Below are positions 43,470 through 54,722 of a stretch of DNA of 64,000 nt, piece after piece. The position numbers were made by a program, and so were the translations under genes. The stretch is from assembly GCA_033807775.1 (NCBI GenBank), contig CM066313.1, forward strand, positions 83,019,484 through 83,083,483, written 5' to 3'. Source of the stretch: Saussurea involucrata. Lineage: Eukaryota > Streptophyta > Magnoliopsida > Asterales > Asteraceae. Within the stretch, counting starts at the first letter, position 1. Each line of letters opens with the position of its first letter. The notes under the pieces were generated by a model. That model made no database searches. It had not been told where the DNA came from and was given only the letters and a program-made list of their open reading frames with translations.

Positions 43470-45850
43470 AGGAGAAATTAGTTTGTTCTGAAAATGTTAC
43501 GTAGGAGTGTTAGATATATAGTAATAAATAATATAATTTAATAATTAAAAATGTTGCAAGGATATATTCATTTAATATTTCATACGAATTGAATAGAACA
43601 GAATGTACATACACATATGGGAAAAAATAGACCAGAAACAAAATACATACCGGAAAGACATCAAATTAGATTGGACAAAATGAAAATAGACTGGAAACAA
43701 ATTACACAATATATATAATACCTATAGGTAGCAGGTTCAAAGAATGCAGCGGGTATAAGTTTTCAATGCAGAAAGAAGGGTTTAAAGTGTGAGGAGAAGA
43801 AGCCATGACGTTTTAAAGAAATTCAGCTGGTTATGTATTATAAAACTGTACCAGCAGTGACTAGGATTAGATTAAAGAAATACCCATTCATCATCGTGTT
43901 CCTCTGCATGTAAATGGTTGTCATATATAAATGGTTTTAACAATATGCTTATCTGTGATTGTCTCAAAATGTCCAACAACATTCATCCCCTCCCTCCCTT
44001 CCACTTAATCATTTATTGAAAGTGGCGGTGGTTCGATTCATGCAGGTTTTCATGTGATCTGGGCTGGTCAGACTCATATTAAATAAGCAATCCCAAACAC
44101 CCCCTAAGATCAATAAGTTGCATTAATGAACGGTGGTTTGGATGATTGAATATATACCCGTTCTTTCAACTGGCGTTTTACCACTACCACGTGATGGCTG
44201 TTGGATGGCACTCCAGAGTCCAGAGTATATAAACTTGTACAAAATGTAGAGTTATTAAGCCATATTAAAGCAGTGAAAAAGCATGCAATAGATAGACCAT
44301 CCATATCTAAAGTGCTTCATCCTGCCCAAAGAACATAATAAAAGTCGACAACCAACCATCTACAAACCTTGCATTTTACTTTTGGTAACAGAGGAATTGG
44401 ATACATCTAGCCAATTAAAATGTGTTTGAAGGATTTAATTGGGTATATGTATTTTAAACGAATTGATGAGGTTTTGTTACCTTTGTAATGGCAAAAACAT
44501 TGTCCCTGCTATTCTTTCTCAAAGGAAAGAATGTACAACCAAAGTTTGGAGCATATATTGCAAGTACTCCATCCGTATAAATTGTTGTGCCACTAGGCGA
44601 TCAATATCAACATTTGGTGATGCAGATCTTAATGTCTTGGATAAGGCTTAATTCTATAGTATGTGTCATCATTGAGATACATGTTAACTTGGTTTACTAT
44701 ATGTTTTGGCAGGCTTTATGTGTTAGTGGTTGTCACAATAAATCAACAATGAAGGTTTTTTGGGTTGATGGATACATACAAATACATTTTGTGTCTTTAT
44801 GACCACTCTAGTATTACCCAAATCCAATTTCATGAACCAGTTGATTCTAATCAAACTTCCCTATAACCTCTTAGTGTGTAGTAATGGATGTCAATTCCCT
44901 AATCGTGCACTCCCTGTGGTGGCCATTTGTGGCATAAACTGAAAGTTTAATCAACGGCATCACGACATGTAAAGAGTAAAAATCCTTTCTCTCACTTTCT
45001 GACTTCCTTTCACATAATCTCTATAAATCTTTTAACAATTAACCCACAACACATATCAATTGAGCCTACATACATGCACCAGTAGATCATCCATATCAAA
45101 CACATTGCAATTTCATCATTTCTATGTTAGAATTTGAAGAACACAATTCAATTAAGAAATTTCTACAACATATAAAGAAGGATTTAATACCTGGAAAACA
45201 GGGGTGCATAATGGATCAAGGCAAATCGGTCAATCCAATACGTATGGATCAGTAGGCACCACCTGTAATGCCCCAATCGCATTGTTAAACACAGGTGAAA
45301 TCAGATAAACTAAGAACACAAGTGAGATGTAAAAGAAATCTACAAAACTGATACAAGCAAAAACATAAGTCCAGTATAAAATTGGAGATTAACAGAGCAT
45401 GGCAATATATAGCGATAGCTGAAACGTATATAAATAAATAAACACGAACCAACAAGCATCCATCAAAATCAAACATGTTACGTACCTGCACGCAGAGAAT
45501 TAACCAAGCAAAAGAACCTGAATCAAACGTACCTGCAAACGAAAACTCACACTCGACTTCAATAAACGTTAGTAAAAATCGATCTACATATTCAGATGAT
45601 CAACCACAACAAAATCATTTGAAGAACCGTGAAATGGAAATCGACTAATTTGAATTTAGATTGCTTGCCTGTTCGAGCTGAGAACTGGAACAGTTGCGAG
45701 AGGCAACGTGATTAGTCCGGCTAGAAAATAACTACGTGAGCGATGGCGATTTGAGGACGAGGATTTGCATGACGGCTAGAGGATGAGAGGTTTTCCGAAC
45801 GAGCGGGAAGAGAATTCTAGGGCTCAGACTTTCTGTATCCTGTATTTTGA
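43470..45850. other. Right interior of the CACTA element, no recognised gene
   Basis: Mostly AT-rich. A short minus-strand frame at 44110-44304 (TLDSGVPSNSHHVVVVKRQL) could be a captured exon but I cannot name it. The stretch 45,660-45,850 is likely the promoter and leader of the minus-strand transposase transcript. Confidence 0.4.
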
Positions 45851-46204
45851 TTTTATTCTTAAAGAATAAACCTTTTAGATATGTTTCTCAAAGCGTAACT
45901 AAATATTTATCTAATATTAAAAATTATAAAAAAGAAAAAAATTATTTTTAGATACGCTTATAAAAGCGTTACTAAATCTTGTTTTCATTTTTAGAGAGGT
46001 TTTATTTTTAAAAGTGACTCTAATTTTTTAGAAACATTTTTCATACCGTATAATATGTTTGAAAAACCTTCCCTAAAAGTCATCCTACTTTCAGCTACGT
46101 TTATTATTTTTGTCACCTAATTCCCTCCCTAAAACATATCTTCAGATACACTTATAAAACCTTCTCAGAAGGTTCCTTCTCTAAAACCTCTTTATCTTGT
46201 AGTG
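45850..46204. repeat. Right subterminal repeats of the CACTA element
   Basis: Words TTTAGATACGCTT, CCTTCCCTAAAA and CCTTCTCTAAAA, related to those at the left end, up to the terminal TCTTGTAGTG. Confidence 0.7.
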
Positions 46205-46207
46205 GAA

Positions 46208-46998
46208 TAGCTTTAAAAAGCATATGAAAAGGAATCATGAATCGAACATATTGGGCTTGGCAAGGAGTCCCATAAAATTCACAATCCTTTTTTTTGCAAA
46301 AAAGAAAGACAAATAGATATTTGTTGAGCAAAGCTAAAATTGTTATGATTCTTATTTTCTTTAATGGATGCTTGACAATATCGTTCACAATTGTACGAAT
46401 AAATGATATAGTCATCTTTTTATATAACTGGTGTATGGACTAGCTTGCACATATATACCTCTACTAATCCAATGTGGGAGCTCGAACACGAACATGTAAC
46501 CAGTATGTGGATGTGCACAGTAGCAAACTTAGGGCTTGACCGACAAAGCCACACTTCCCAAGTCTTTAACATATATAGGCTAACTTCTGTACATCTCGAC
46601 TTGTATCATCAATTTTAAGACATGTGATATGTCTATTAAGAATATATTTTCTTGCTTTATTTTATCAAACAAATAGGTTAAAAACATGTTAATATTTCAA
46701 ATGTGAATGTGGTTAATTATAAGATCAACGGGCAACCTATAACCACAAATAATTAGTCCTACCAAATAAAATAAATATTTAGAAAATATAAATACTAAAT
46801 AGTCAATGTCTACCAAACATGTTAAACCAATTTTCATCCTTATCTTTTCTATTTAATTTATTATTTGTAGAAAATATTTAAAAAATCATCATTTATATAT
46901 TCACATCAAAGTTTTGTTGCACGTTTTAGTTTCTTACAATCCTTCGTGGTTCACGATAAAACTCTCGGCAACCTTTGGATAAGCTGAATTCAGTCTTT
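46208..46998. other. Intergenic, no gene seen
   Basis: AT-rich sequence without a recognisable gene, tRNA or repeat, ending at a TA microsatellite. Confidence 0.55.
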
Positions 46999-47000
46999 TC

Positions 47001-47049
<49 letters not shown>
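46999..47049. repeat. TA microsatellite
   Basis: About 25 uninterrupted TA units directly left of a MITE. Confidence 0.9.
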
Positions 47050-47051
<2 letters not shown>

Positions 47052-47283
47052 AGAAAAGTTCGAGAATATTAACTATTTAAAAAGCACAAGAACAACAGAT
47101 CATGTATAAAATCATATGTGATTTTATATTAACAATAAAAAAACGGATGCAAACGACTTTGGTCGCGACAAAGTCGCGTGAATCATATATGATTTTGTAC
47201 GTGAATCATGTATGATTTTGTACACTGACTGTCGTTCTCGTGTTTTCTTAAATAGTTAGTGTTCTCATTTGAACTCACCTCTC
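47050..47283. mobile_element. MITE F1 (foldback, TA-capped)
   Basis: The left arm (GAGAAAAGTTCGAGAATATT, then AACTATTTAAAAAGCACAAG) pairs with the right arm read in reverse (GAGTTCAAATGAGAACACT, then AACTATTTAAGAAAACACGAG). The interior has ATCATATGTGAT and ATCATGTATGAT palindromes. Homologous in plan and partly in sequence to F2 and F3. Confidence 0.65.
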
Positions 47284-47319
47284 TCTCTCTCTCTCTATAC
47301 ATATATATAGATAGATATA

Positions 47320-47614
47320 GAGGAAGGTTCAAACGAGGAGCGTACCTATTTACGAGAAATGCTAGATCACATGTGATCCACTACTCCCAAAAAAATCGGG
47401 TAGCTGGCGACCTGGTTCGCGAGTCGCGTGGAAGTCGCCCGGATCACATGTGATTTTAGGCGTGAATCACATGTGATCCACTACATGGGCGTAAGCCCCC
47501 CGATCAGGTTTGAATCACATGTGATTTTGTACGTGAATCACATGTGATTCAGTACATGGGCGGTGCTCCTCGCGTTTTCTTAAATTGTTACGCTCCTCGT
47601 TTGAACCCGTCTCT
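47320..47614. mobile_element. MITE F2 (foldback) with repeated ATCACATGTGAT palindromes
   Basis: Perfect 19-bp inverted repeat GGTTCAAACGAGGAGCGTA at 47326-47344 and its complement at 47589-47607. The perfect palindrome ATCACATGTGAT occurs five times between about 47,365 and 47,550. Short TATA-rich tracts flank it. Confidence 0.75.
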
Positions 47615-48700
47615 ATAGATATATGTTGTAACATGTAATATTTATCACATGTTTTTGTCCCACGTAGGAGGGGTGAAGAAAGTTTCATTTGCTTAAAAGG
47701 TGAAAAATATTTGAAACATTTGGAGGAAACACAAAGAAAGTTCCATTTGCTTAAAAGGTGAAAAACATTTGAAACATTTGAATGAGATTTGGAGGAAACA
47801 CAAAGAGGCAAAGTTTATAGAGATTTTTGGTAAGAGTATATAGTTGAGGGACTATATATAATCAAAACTTAGCACTTTTTTTGAAACCAATTAGACTTGA
47901 CACTTAGCATATTTCATGGATGGGTTTGAGATTATGATACAGTGAGAATTCGAAGAATTCGAGAGGTAAATAAGGGTTTTATAAATAATAATAAACGAAC
48001 TCGAAAAGGTAAACGAGCACAAAAGAGACTCGGAATTTGGCGTCGGAAAAAGAGCAAACATAAAACACCAGATATAGAGAAAGTAGCGACAAAAGATCGA
48101 GAGTCAAATCGAGCAACGAAGAGAAAAGAAGAAACGCAAAGCAGCCGTCGGCGCCAGCGACGGCGCCAGCTGGGTAGCACCAAACTAGCACCAGCTGCTA
48201 TTTGGTTGTTGGCACTCATTCTCGCGCTAGTTGGCTAGCGCCAAACTAGCGCCACCTTCCGGCAAGCAATCTTTTCACCCACGTGACTTCCAACCCACTT
48301 GATTTTCATTGTTTAAACCTCACATGCCTTTTGTTTCAATTCCATATTCCTTGAATGATTTTCGATTATTTAATTATAGTTCTAATAGGATTAGGTTTAG
48401 TTTAAGTTTTCTTAATTATCCATTAGTTGATGCTTATCGTTTTCTTAGTCTAGATTATAAATAGGGTATTAGAGTTCTTTTGTTAATCAGTTGATAAATT
48501 AATAAAGTTCTTATTGTTAGAGTGGATTCTCTAATTTTTCGTGTTTTACAGTTCGTAATCACGTTTATCAAAGGATTTAGACGCTTGTCGATCCTTCCGC
48601 AAACCCCGCTGCGTCAGATTAAAAGTGATCAAAGGTCCATATCCTTTTTACCTTCTCACCTTAACTCTTCTTCTCACATGATCTTTCGTCTACGTATACA
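47615..48700. other. Non-coding; possible LTR-like remnant
   Basis: Contains a direct repeat around GGTGAAAAATATTTGAAACA (47,699) and GGTGAAAAACATTTGAAACA (47,757), a GC-rich cluster of GCGCCAGC and TAGCGCCA words (48,145-48,255), and TATAAATAGGG at about 48,456, reminiscent of an LTR promoter. No coding domain recognised and no LTR partner found. Confidence 0.35.
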
Positions 48701-48701
48701 T

Positions 48702-48930
48702 ATAGGTGAAGATTCAAACTAGAACACTTTCATTCTACCAAAAAGACAAGAACACATTTTTATTATAAGTCAATTACATGTGATAATGTACGTGAAGAGA
48801 CTTGGCCTGCAACCTATCATCTAATTTAATATCACATTTGATAATTATAGCACCACATGTGATTAATAAAAGATATTTTCGTGTGAATACATATGTATAT
48901 ATATATATATATATATTTAATTAATTAATA
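48702..48930. mobile_element. Probable third MITE of the F family (F3), next to the DUF946 gene
   Basis: Starts GGTGAAGATTCAAACTAGAAC and AAGACAAGAACAC, similar to the arms of F1 and F2, with inner ACATGTGATAATGTACGTGAA, and ends in a TA tract (48,893-48,915). The right arm is eroded. Confidence 0.45.
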
Positions 48931-48937
48931 TTTTACA

Positions 48938-48948
48938 CCTATATATAA
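48938..48948 (+). promoter_or_regulatory. Candidate TATA box of the DUF946 gene
   Basis: CCTATATATAA about 50 bp before the ATG at 48992; the spacing allows only a short leader of about 20 nt. Other TA-rich sequence nearby makes this tentative. Confidence 0.35.
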
Positions 48949-48991
48949 CCATTGTTGTTTGGCAAAGAAATCAAAATACTCCAATTCAAAA

Positions 48992-50757
48992 ATGGGGAAC
49001 TTTGGGTCAATATCATCAATCGAAACTTTTCCCATTGAAACCGGGTTCAAGTTTCCTTCGCCATTGCCTTCTTGGCCACCAGGTTTCATTCATCTCTCTT
49101 TATTTTCTTTTACAAACTTTATCTATTTGCTCTCATTTTTCATCATTTTAATAACTATAAGTAAATCCTAGCATACTTCAACATTTCTATTATACTTCAA
49201 ATTTGAGTATTTCGATTCACAGGTGAAGGTTTTGCAAGTGGAACAATCGATCTTGGAGGACTTGAAGTTTGCCAAGTCACATCTTTCATCAAAATATGGT
49301 CTACTTCTCAAGATGATCAATCAAATGACACTGATGCCACCTTCTTTGACCCATCACCCATACCAGATGGCTTCTCCATGCTTGCTTGCTACTCTCAATC
49401 CAATCACACCCCACTCTTTGGTTGGGTTCTCGCCGGAAAAGATCTCTCCGGCGGAACCCTGGCTGCTCCACTCGACTACACTCTAGTCTGGAACAGTAAC
49501 GATTCATCATGTTACTTTTGGCTACCAACACCACCGCAGGGTTACAACCCAGTTGGCTACGCCATCACCACCTCACCGGAAAAACCCTCCTTAGATAATA
49601 TCCGTTGTGTTCGATCCGATCTAACGGAGGAATCTGAAACCGAAGCATTGTTATGGGGTTCGAAAGATGTCAATGTGTACGGATTGAGACCAAAAGTTAG
49701 AGGGAGATTGGCTCAAGGGGTGTCTGTAGGTACATTCATAATTATAAAAACCGAAGATGATTCGAGTTTATTATCTCTTTCTTGCTTGAAGAACAATAAT
49801 TTCGAAAGCTTAACTTCTTGGATGCCCAATTTATCACAAATCGAAACCCTAATTCAAGAATACTCTCCAAGATTCTACTTTCACCCTAAAGAAACCCACT
49901 TTCCAGCTTCAACAACTTGGTACTTCACCAATGGGGTTCAATTGTACCACACAGGAGACGAATCTGAATCAAACCCTGTTTCAATCGAACCCACCGGCTC
50001 GAACCTTCCTCAAGGTGGTTCGAACGATGGCACGTACTGGCTCGACCTACCCGTTGACGAAACCAACAAAGAAAGGGTCAAGAAAGGTGACTTGCAAAGT
50101 TGTGAAGCTTATCTTCATGTCAAACCAATGCTTGGAGCAACATTTACAGATATAGCCATTTGGATCTTTTACCCTTTCAATGGTCCTTCAACAGCTAAAT
50201 TCGGGTTAATCGATATCCCTCTTGGAAGAATTGGTGAACATATAGGAGATTGGGAGCATGTAACCCTTAGGGTAAGCAATTTCAATGGAGTTTTATATCG
50301 TGTTTATTTTGCACAACATAGTGGAGGGACGTGGGTTGACACCACGTCCCTCGAGTTCTTAGATTCGACGAATAATTTCGCAGGTTATTCGTCGTTAAAT
50401 GGCCATGCAACGTACCCTGTTGCAGGACTTGTACTGCAAGGAAATGATGTGATTGGGATAAAAAACGATACGGCAAAAAGTGATAACTTTTTTGATGTAA
50501 AAGATAAGTATTCAGTCATGGCAGCCGAGTACATCAGTGATGTAGTCGGGCCACCATGGGTGAACTACGCAAGAAAATGGGGTCCGAAAATAACGTATGA
50601 TATTGGAACGGAGATTGAAAGAATACAAAGTTCGTTGACCGGACCGGTGGGATCTGCGATCGGGAGTTTGGTGAATATTATACCGAGGGAATTTTCCAGC
50701 GAAGATGGACCTACTGGACCTAAAATGAAGGTCGATTGGGATGGAGATGAACGATGA
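48992..50757 (+). CDS. DUF946 / Vps62-type plant protein, two exons, 541 aa
   Basis: Exons 48992-49082 and 49223-50757; the 140-bp intron has GT and AG ends and splits a Gly codon (CCA G|GT GAA), restoring one frame of 1,626 nt. The protein starts MGNFGSISSIETFPIETGFK, a typical family N-terminus, followed by FASGTIDLGGLEVCQVTSF, then a long domain with WEHVTLRVSNF (about residue 372), HSGGTW (about 394), SLNGHATYPVAGLVLQGN (about 418) and GPPWVNYARKWGPK near the end. Family members are 540-560 aa plant proteins of unknown biochemical role, related by domain to yeast Vps62. No membrane segment or signal peptide is evident. All features look intact, so I regard it as the one functional host gene here. 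Confidence 0.9.
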
Positions 50758-51485
50758 ATAAAATGATTTATTAAACCGTTTTTTATTGTTTTTTAATATT
50801 TGATTTCTGTTTTCATTTTGTATGTGGTATTTTTTTGTGATGAATTTCGATCCTATTGGTTGTTGTTGCTCAGTTGTTCGTTAATATAACTCAAATCGAT
50901 CCATTTATCTATGTTGTCTAGATTTTTAGATCATCCACACACCTGCAAGACCTTACTTCTTTCACACGTGACATATCAACTTTGCAATAACACCTTCTAC
51001 ATATATGCAAGACCAAACTCTTTTCTAAACTAATAACTTATAATATAAATAATATAGATAAATATAATATAACTAATTAATTAATTATAAAATATAGATA
51101 ACTAAAATTTTACTTTTGTTTTCTTTTATTATATTTTGTGTAAATATAATTTAGCAGTTTAAATAAAAAACATTGCATAAAAATATCATTTAAAAAAAAT
51201 AAAATGTGGGTAAATTTTTTTAATAAAAATATTAAAAAAATAATGTTCAAATAAACTAATAAATGAATTAAATTTAATAAACATATTAATAATAATCAAT
51301 GTTTAAACAAACAAATAAACTAATTAAATTAAAAAATGTATTTGGCCAAAAGCACTTTTGGGACTCAAAAAGCACTCCCAAACACCCTCTTAATTTGTTA
51401 AAAGACCTTGCAAGTTTAGCAAGATGAGGGCGGTCTTGCAAGACCTTACAAGACACATTGCATTCCATGTCATCTTGCAAGAGCT
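50758..51485. other. 3' flank of the DUF946 gene
   Basis: AT-rich; AATAAA overlaps the stop (50757-50762) but is too close to be the only polyadenylation signal. The words CTTGCAAGACCTTACAAGAC recur at 51,400-51,480. No further gene. Confidence 0.5.
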
Positions 51486-51493
51486 CTTACAAG

Positions 51494-52031
51494 TAGGGGT
51501 GTGCATCGGTCGGGTTTTTCGGGTTTCAGGTTGTTCGGGTTCGGGTTCGGGTTGTTCGGGTTTCGGGTGGAAGGAGGAGGCCCCGAAACCCGTCCAAAGT
51601 GTAGCTCGGGTTTCGGGTTTCGGGCCATTTCGGGTTCGGGTTCCTTGGTCGGGTTGTTCGGGTTGGGCCGATCCCCAAGCCCAGTTTTTTGGTGTTTTTT
51701 AGCCCAACTTGGTTTTTTGGTGTTTTTTAGCCCAGTTTTTTAGTGTTTTTTAAAAACAAATTCGAGAAATTATAAATTATAAACAGAAAAATAGAAACAA
51801 AAATTATAAATATATATAATATATTTACGATTTATTGAAAAAAAATTATTTTTAAAAAAGAAATCGGGTTCGGGTTTGGGAAAACCCAACCCAAACCGAA
51901 CCGAAATACCTTGATCGGGTTTCGGGTTTCGGGCAAGTTCGGGTTTCAGTTAATCGGGTGGCTTAAGTTCGGGTTTATCGGGTTCGGGTTTGGTCGAGTT
52001 ATTCGGGTCGGTCGGGTTATGCTCACCCCTA
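51494..52031. mobile_element. Non-autonomous hAT element, 538 bp, perfect 8-bp TSD
   Basis: Termini TAGGGGTGTGCAT and (reverse) TAGGGGTGAGCAT match at 12 of 13 bases. CTTACAAG flanks both sides (51486-51493 and 52032-52039). The interior is filled with TCGGGTT/TTCGGG words on both flanks of a short AT-rich centre (51,740-51,870). No transposase. Confidence 0.9.
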
Positions 52032-52278
52032 CTTACAAGACATGTCTGGATACTCTTATGTAACATTGAAAAGGTAACCGTGTATGTTGCCTAAGCTAGC
52101 CTTAGACAACACATAAAATTCTTTTAAAAAATATTTTTCATTTATTACCGCTTGTCTAGTTATTTTTACTGTATTAATTTTGTTGAAAACTAATTTCTTA
52201 TTATCTTCAAAAGTTTATAAATAAGCAAAATCAAACATTAGAATAATATTAAATAAATAACAAATCTAACAAGTCTAG

Positions 52279-52282
<4 letters not shown>

Positions 52283-52360
<78 letters not shown>
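52283..52360. repeat. TA microsatellite, left of a MITE
   Basis: About 39 TA units up to the first base of the MITE. Confidence 0.9.
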
Positions 52361-52364
<4 letters not shown>

Positions 52365-52623
52365 GAGGTATCCGTTGCAAACCAGTCAGTTTGTGCAAAC
52401 TATACAAACCAATCTTAGTCGTTGATCAAGTCTAATAAATATCTGATTTTATTATGTTTCCTAATCTAAAGTCATGATCATAATGAATGAATCTTATCAT
52501 CTTCCATATATATCTCGGTCTTAATTAATGAATCATAATGATTATCCATAAATACATCTATTGTTTCCTAATATAGTGGTTTGTATAGTCTGCACAAACT
52601 GACTGGTTTGCAACGGATACCTC

Positions 52624-52627
<4 letters not shown>
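52361..52627. mobile_element. 267-bp MITE inserted in a TA microsatellite
   Basis: The terminal 50 bases form an inverted repeat with a single difference (AGGGGAGGTATCCGTTGC at both ends; GCAAACTATACAAACC versus GCAGACTATACAAACC). TA tracts lie on both sides (52283-52360 and 52628-52676), then a (GA)n tract to 52,696. The organisation recalls MITEs that sit in (TA)n. Confidence 0.85.
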
Positions 52628-52696
<69 letters not shown>

Positions 52697-52800
52697 CTGA
52701 AGATCATGTGAGACCAGGTTATTTCCATTAAATCGTGAGACCAAAAAATTAACATTAAACCTTCACAGCAAAAAACTATGAATGTACTGTGTTAGTAACA

Positions 52801-53230
52801 CTACAAAACAGTTCAGATTTTCAGGAGGAAAAATCCGCCGGAAAAATCCATTTTAGGCGGATACGGTCGCCGGACAAACAGGTGCCGAGACCGACAATTT
52901 TCGGCGGATTTGGCCGCCGAAAATCCTTCAGAAAAAAATAGGCACAATTAACCAACTTTTAATTTACAAAATGATTAAAATATATATTTTTGGCGAATTT
53001 TTTCATCGAAAATATTTTATTTATTTCTTTATTTATTTATAAATTAATAAATATTATTTTCAACGAAATATTTTCGACGGATTTCAGGCGGAATAATCCG
53101 TCGAAAATATTTACAATTATTTTTTTATTTATTGATTTAATATTTTTAATTATATAATCCGTCGGAAATCCGCCAGAAATTATGTATATTTTTTTTTAAA
53201 AATTGATTTTTTATATTAATAAGAAGTTTA
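52801..53230. mobile_element. Probable CACTA left end with subterminal repeats
   Basis: Begins CACTACAAAACAGTT and is packed with words of the type TCCGCCGAAAAT and TTTCGGCGGAT in both orientations, the usual look of CACTA subterminal zones. I found no opposite TTTTGTAGTG end before element D interrupts at 55,624, so extent is unknown. Confidence 0.45.
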
Positions 53231-54059
53231 CCTAAATAACAATTAATATTTATAAATTACAAAACAACACAATATCCAAAATGAAATACAAATCTAAATG
53301 TAGTTTACATTAATATGTACTAATCAATATTTGTGTACCATCACTTCTCATGTGGTGATTTGAATAGTTGACTACTGGTCTTAGCATCGAATATAATAAA
53401 TGGTGGTGGAGGCAAATGTTGCTTATTCAGCAGTGTCTCATGTCTCATGTCTCATGTCTCGTATCTTTATATCTTTGGTATTTCTCGTCTCGTGTATCTC
53501 TTTCGATTGGATAACCTAAACCTACCATAAACAAGGTAAACAACAATTTATAATTATCACCAACGATTTTTTTACCAACAATTCGACACCATTAAGTACT
53601 TATGAAATTTAAACAAACATAATGAAAACAGAGAATTTACGTATGGTTTAACAAAAGAACCAATAACTCATTGTTGTATTTGAAGAATCTTTATGAGACA
53701 TAGAGCTTTGAAGCATGCCACCAAATGCACCATTTCCACCAGCCAATACTACAACTAAATATTCACAAGCAGATGTCATAACAAGGAAGAGTTTTATCAA
53801 AAGCGTATAAGGCAGTTTCTATATCATTAAGCAAGTTTCTCTCCAATATTTCCAGTCCTTTATTGATACATAATAGAGAACTAATTGATAAATAATAGCT
53901 GAAGGACACAAAAGCTATAAAATTACAATAAAAGTTCATTAATCATTTGGTCTATATATAAAAAATAAAAATAAAGGGATTGATTAAAAATAAAAATAAA
54001 AAATGATGCGATGATGGTGTGATATATAGCAATGGAATAAAGGGATTGATTAATTGTAC
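53231..54059. other. AT-rich sequence, possibly CACTA interior
   Basis: Contains three TGTCTCA repeats (53,434-53,458). A minus-strand stretch (about 53,765-53,865) reads ILERNLLNDIETALYAFDKT, which I cannot assign. No full gene. Confidence 0.35.
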
Positions 54060-54203
54060 CTTGGAAACAAGAACATTAAGGCCAACATGTTTATTGTCCC
54101 ACCCAAACTCATTAATATTTTCATTAGCACCCAAACTTTTAGCATTATTTTGTATGTAACCCAGGTACCTTTCATCCCCATAAGCCTTTCTTAACCATGT
54201 ATC
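54060..54203 (-). pseudogene. Single exon of a GH9 endo-1,4-beta-glucanase
   Basis: 48 codons on the minus strand, DTWLRKAYGDERYLGYIQNN followed by AKSLGANENINEFGWDNKHV and GLNVLVSK, bounded by TTGGCAG before and GGTACAA after, i.e. proper splice sites. This is a conserved internal exon of plant GH9 cellulases (cell-wall glucan hydrolysis). Upstream and downstream exons are not recognisable within several hundred bp. It may be a relic of a decayed gene or an exon captured by the surrounding probable CACTA element. Confidence 0.7.
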
Positions 54204-54528
54204 CTGCCAACCAATAACAATTAACAACCACACCACACCACACCATATATTATATATAATAATATATGAAAACAAATCTATTTTTTAAGAAGGTAATTAT
54301 GTATAGATGCTTGCCTGATATCCATCAAAATCACATTAAACAAAGAATCAAATCCAATCAATATTCTTTTGTTTTTAAAAAACTCAGTTCAAACTCAACT
54401 ACTTCCAACTTTGTATTAAACAAAGACCTACCCAAAATTTTGTAATCAAACACAAATATTCGTTGGATTCTATGAATTTAATTTAAAAATATTCGTTGTA
54501 TTTCTTTAACATATCAAGTGCGTTGGCG

Positions 54529-54722
54529 TAGGGGTGTAAATGATGCGAGTCGAGCTCGAGTATCATTATACTCGACTCGAACTCGAAAGTCAATACTCGA
54601 GCTCGAATTCGACTCGAAAACTCGCGAGAAGTAAAAATTCAAACTCGAACTCGAACTCGTTTCAAGATCGAATCAAGCTCGAACTAAGCTCGAACTCGAG
54701 CTCGAACTTGTTTAATATATAA
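54529..54722. repeat. GAGCTCGA-rich repeat, hAT-like end
   Basis: Starts GTAGGGGTGTAAATGATGCG, the common terminus of a class of non-autonomous hAT elements, followed by many CTCGAACTCGA/GAGCTCGAG words. No matching right terminus found, so it is probably a truncated copy. Confidence 0.45.

Larger units (their letters stand above)
40198..46204 (-). mobile_element. CACTA (En/Spm) transposon, 6,007 bp, TSD GAA
   Basis: Ends CACTACAAGA and TCTTGTAGTG are flanked by GAA on both sides (40195-40197 and 46205-46207), the 3-bp duplication expected for CACTA. Subterminal zones are rich in CTTCTCTAAA and TTTAGATACRCTT words. The interior carries a minus-strand TNPA-like gene with an intact reconstructed frame and one exon of a TNPD-like gene; the catalytic TNPD domain is not visible. 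The element is therefore non-autonomous but may provide the accessory protein. The 3-kb right half (43,470-45,850) has no recognised coding. Confidence 0.85.

Noticed and set aside
44110..44304. A captured host exon inside the CACTA element
   Set aside because: The frame TLDSGVPSNSHHVVVVKRQL is suggestive but I cannot name a family or see splice sites, so it is only mentioned.
46440..46560. A possible tRNA-like segment
   Set aside because: It lacks the A and B box pattern and a foldable acceptor stem as far as I can judge by eye; no tRNA or rRNA gene was recognised anywhere.
48450..48480. Host promoter at TATAAATAGGG
   Set aside because: No gene follows before the DUF946 start 540 bp away, and the neighbourhood looks like LTR debris.
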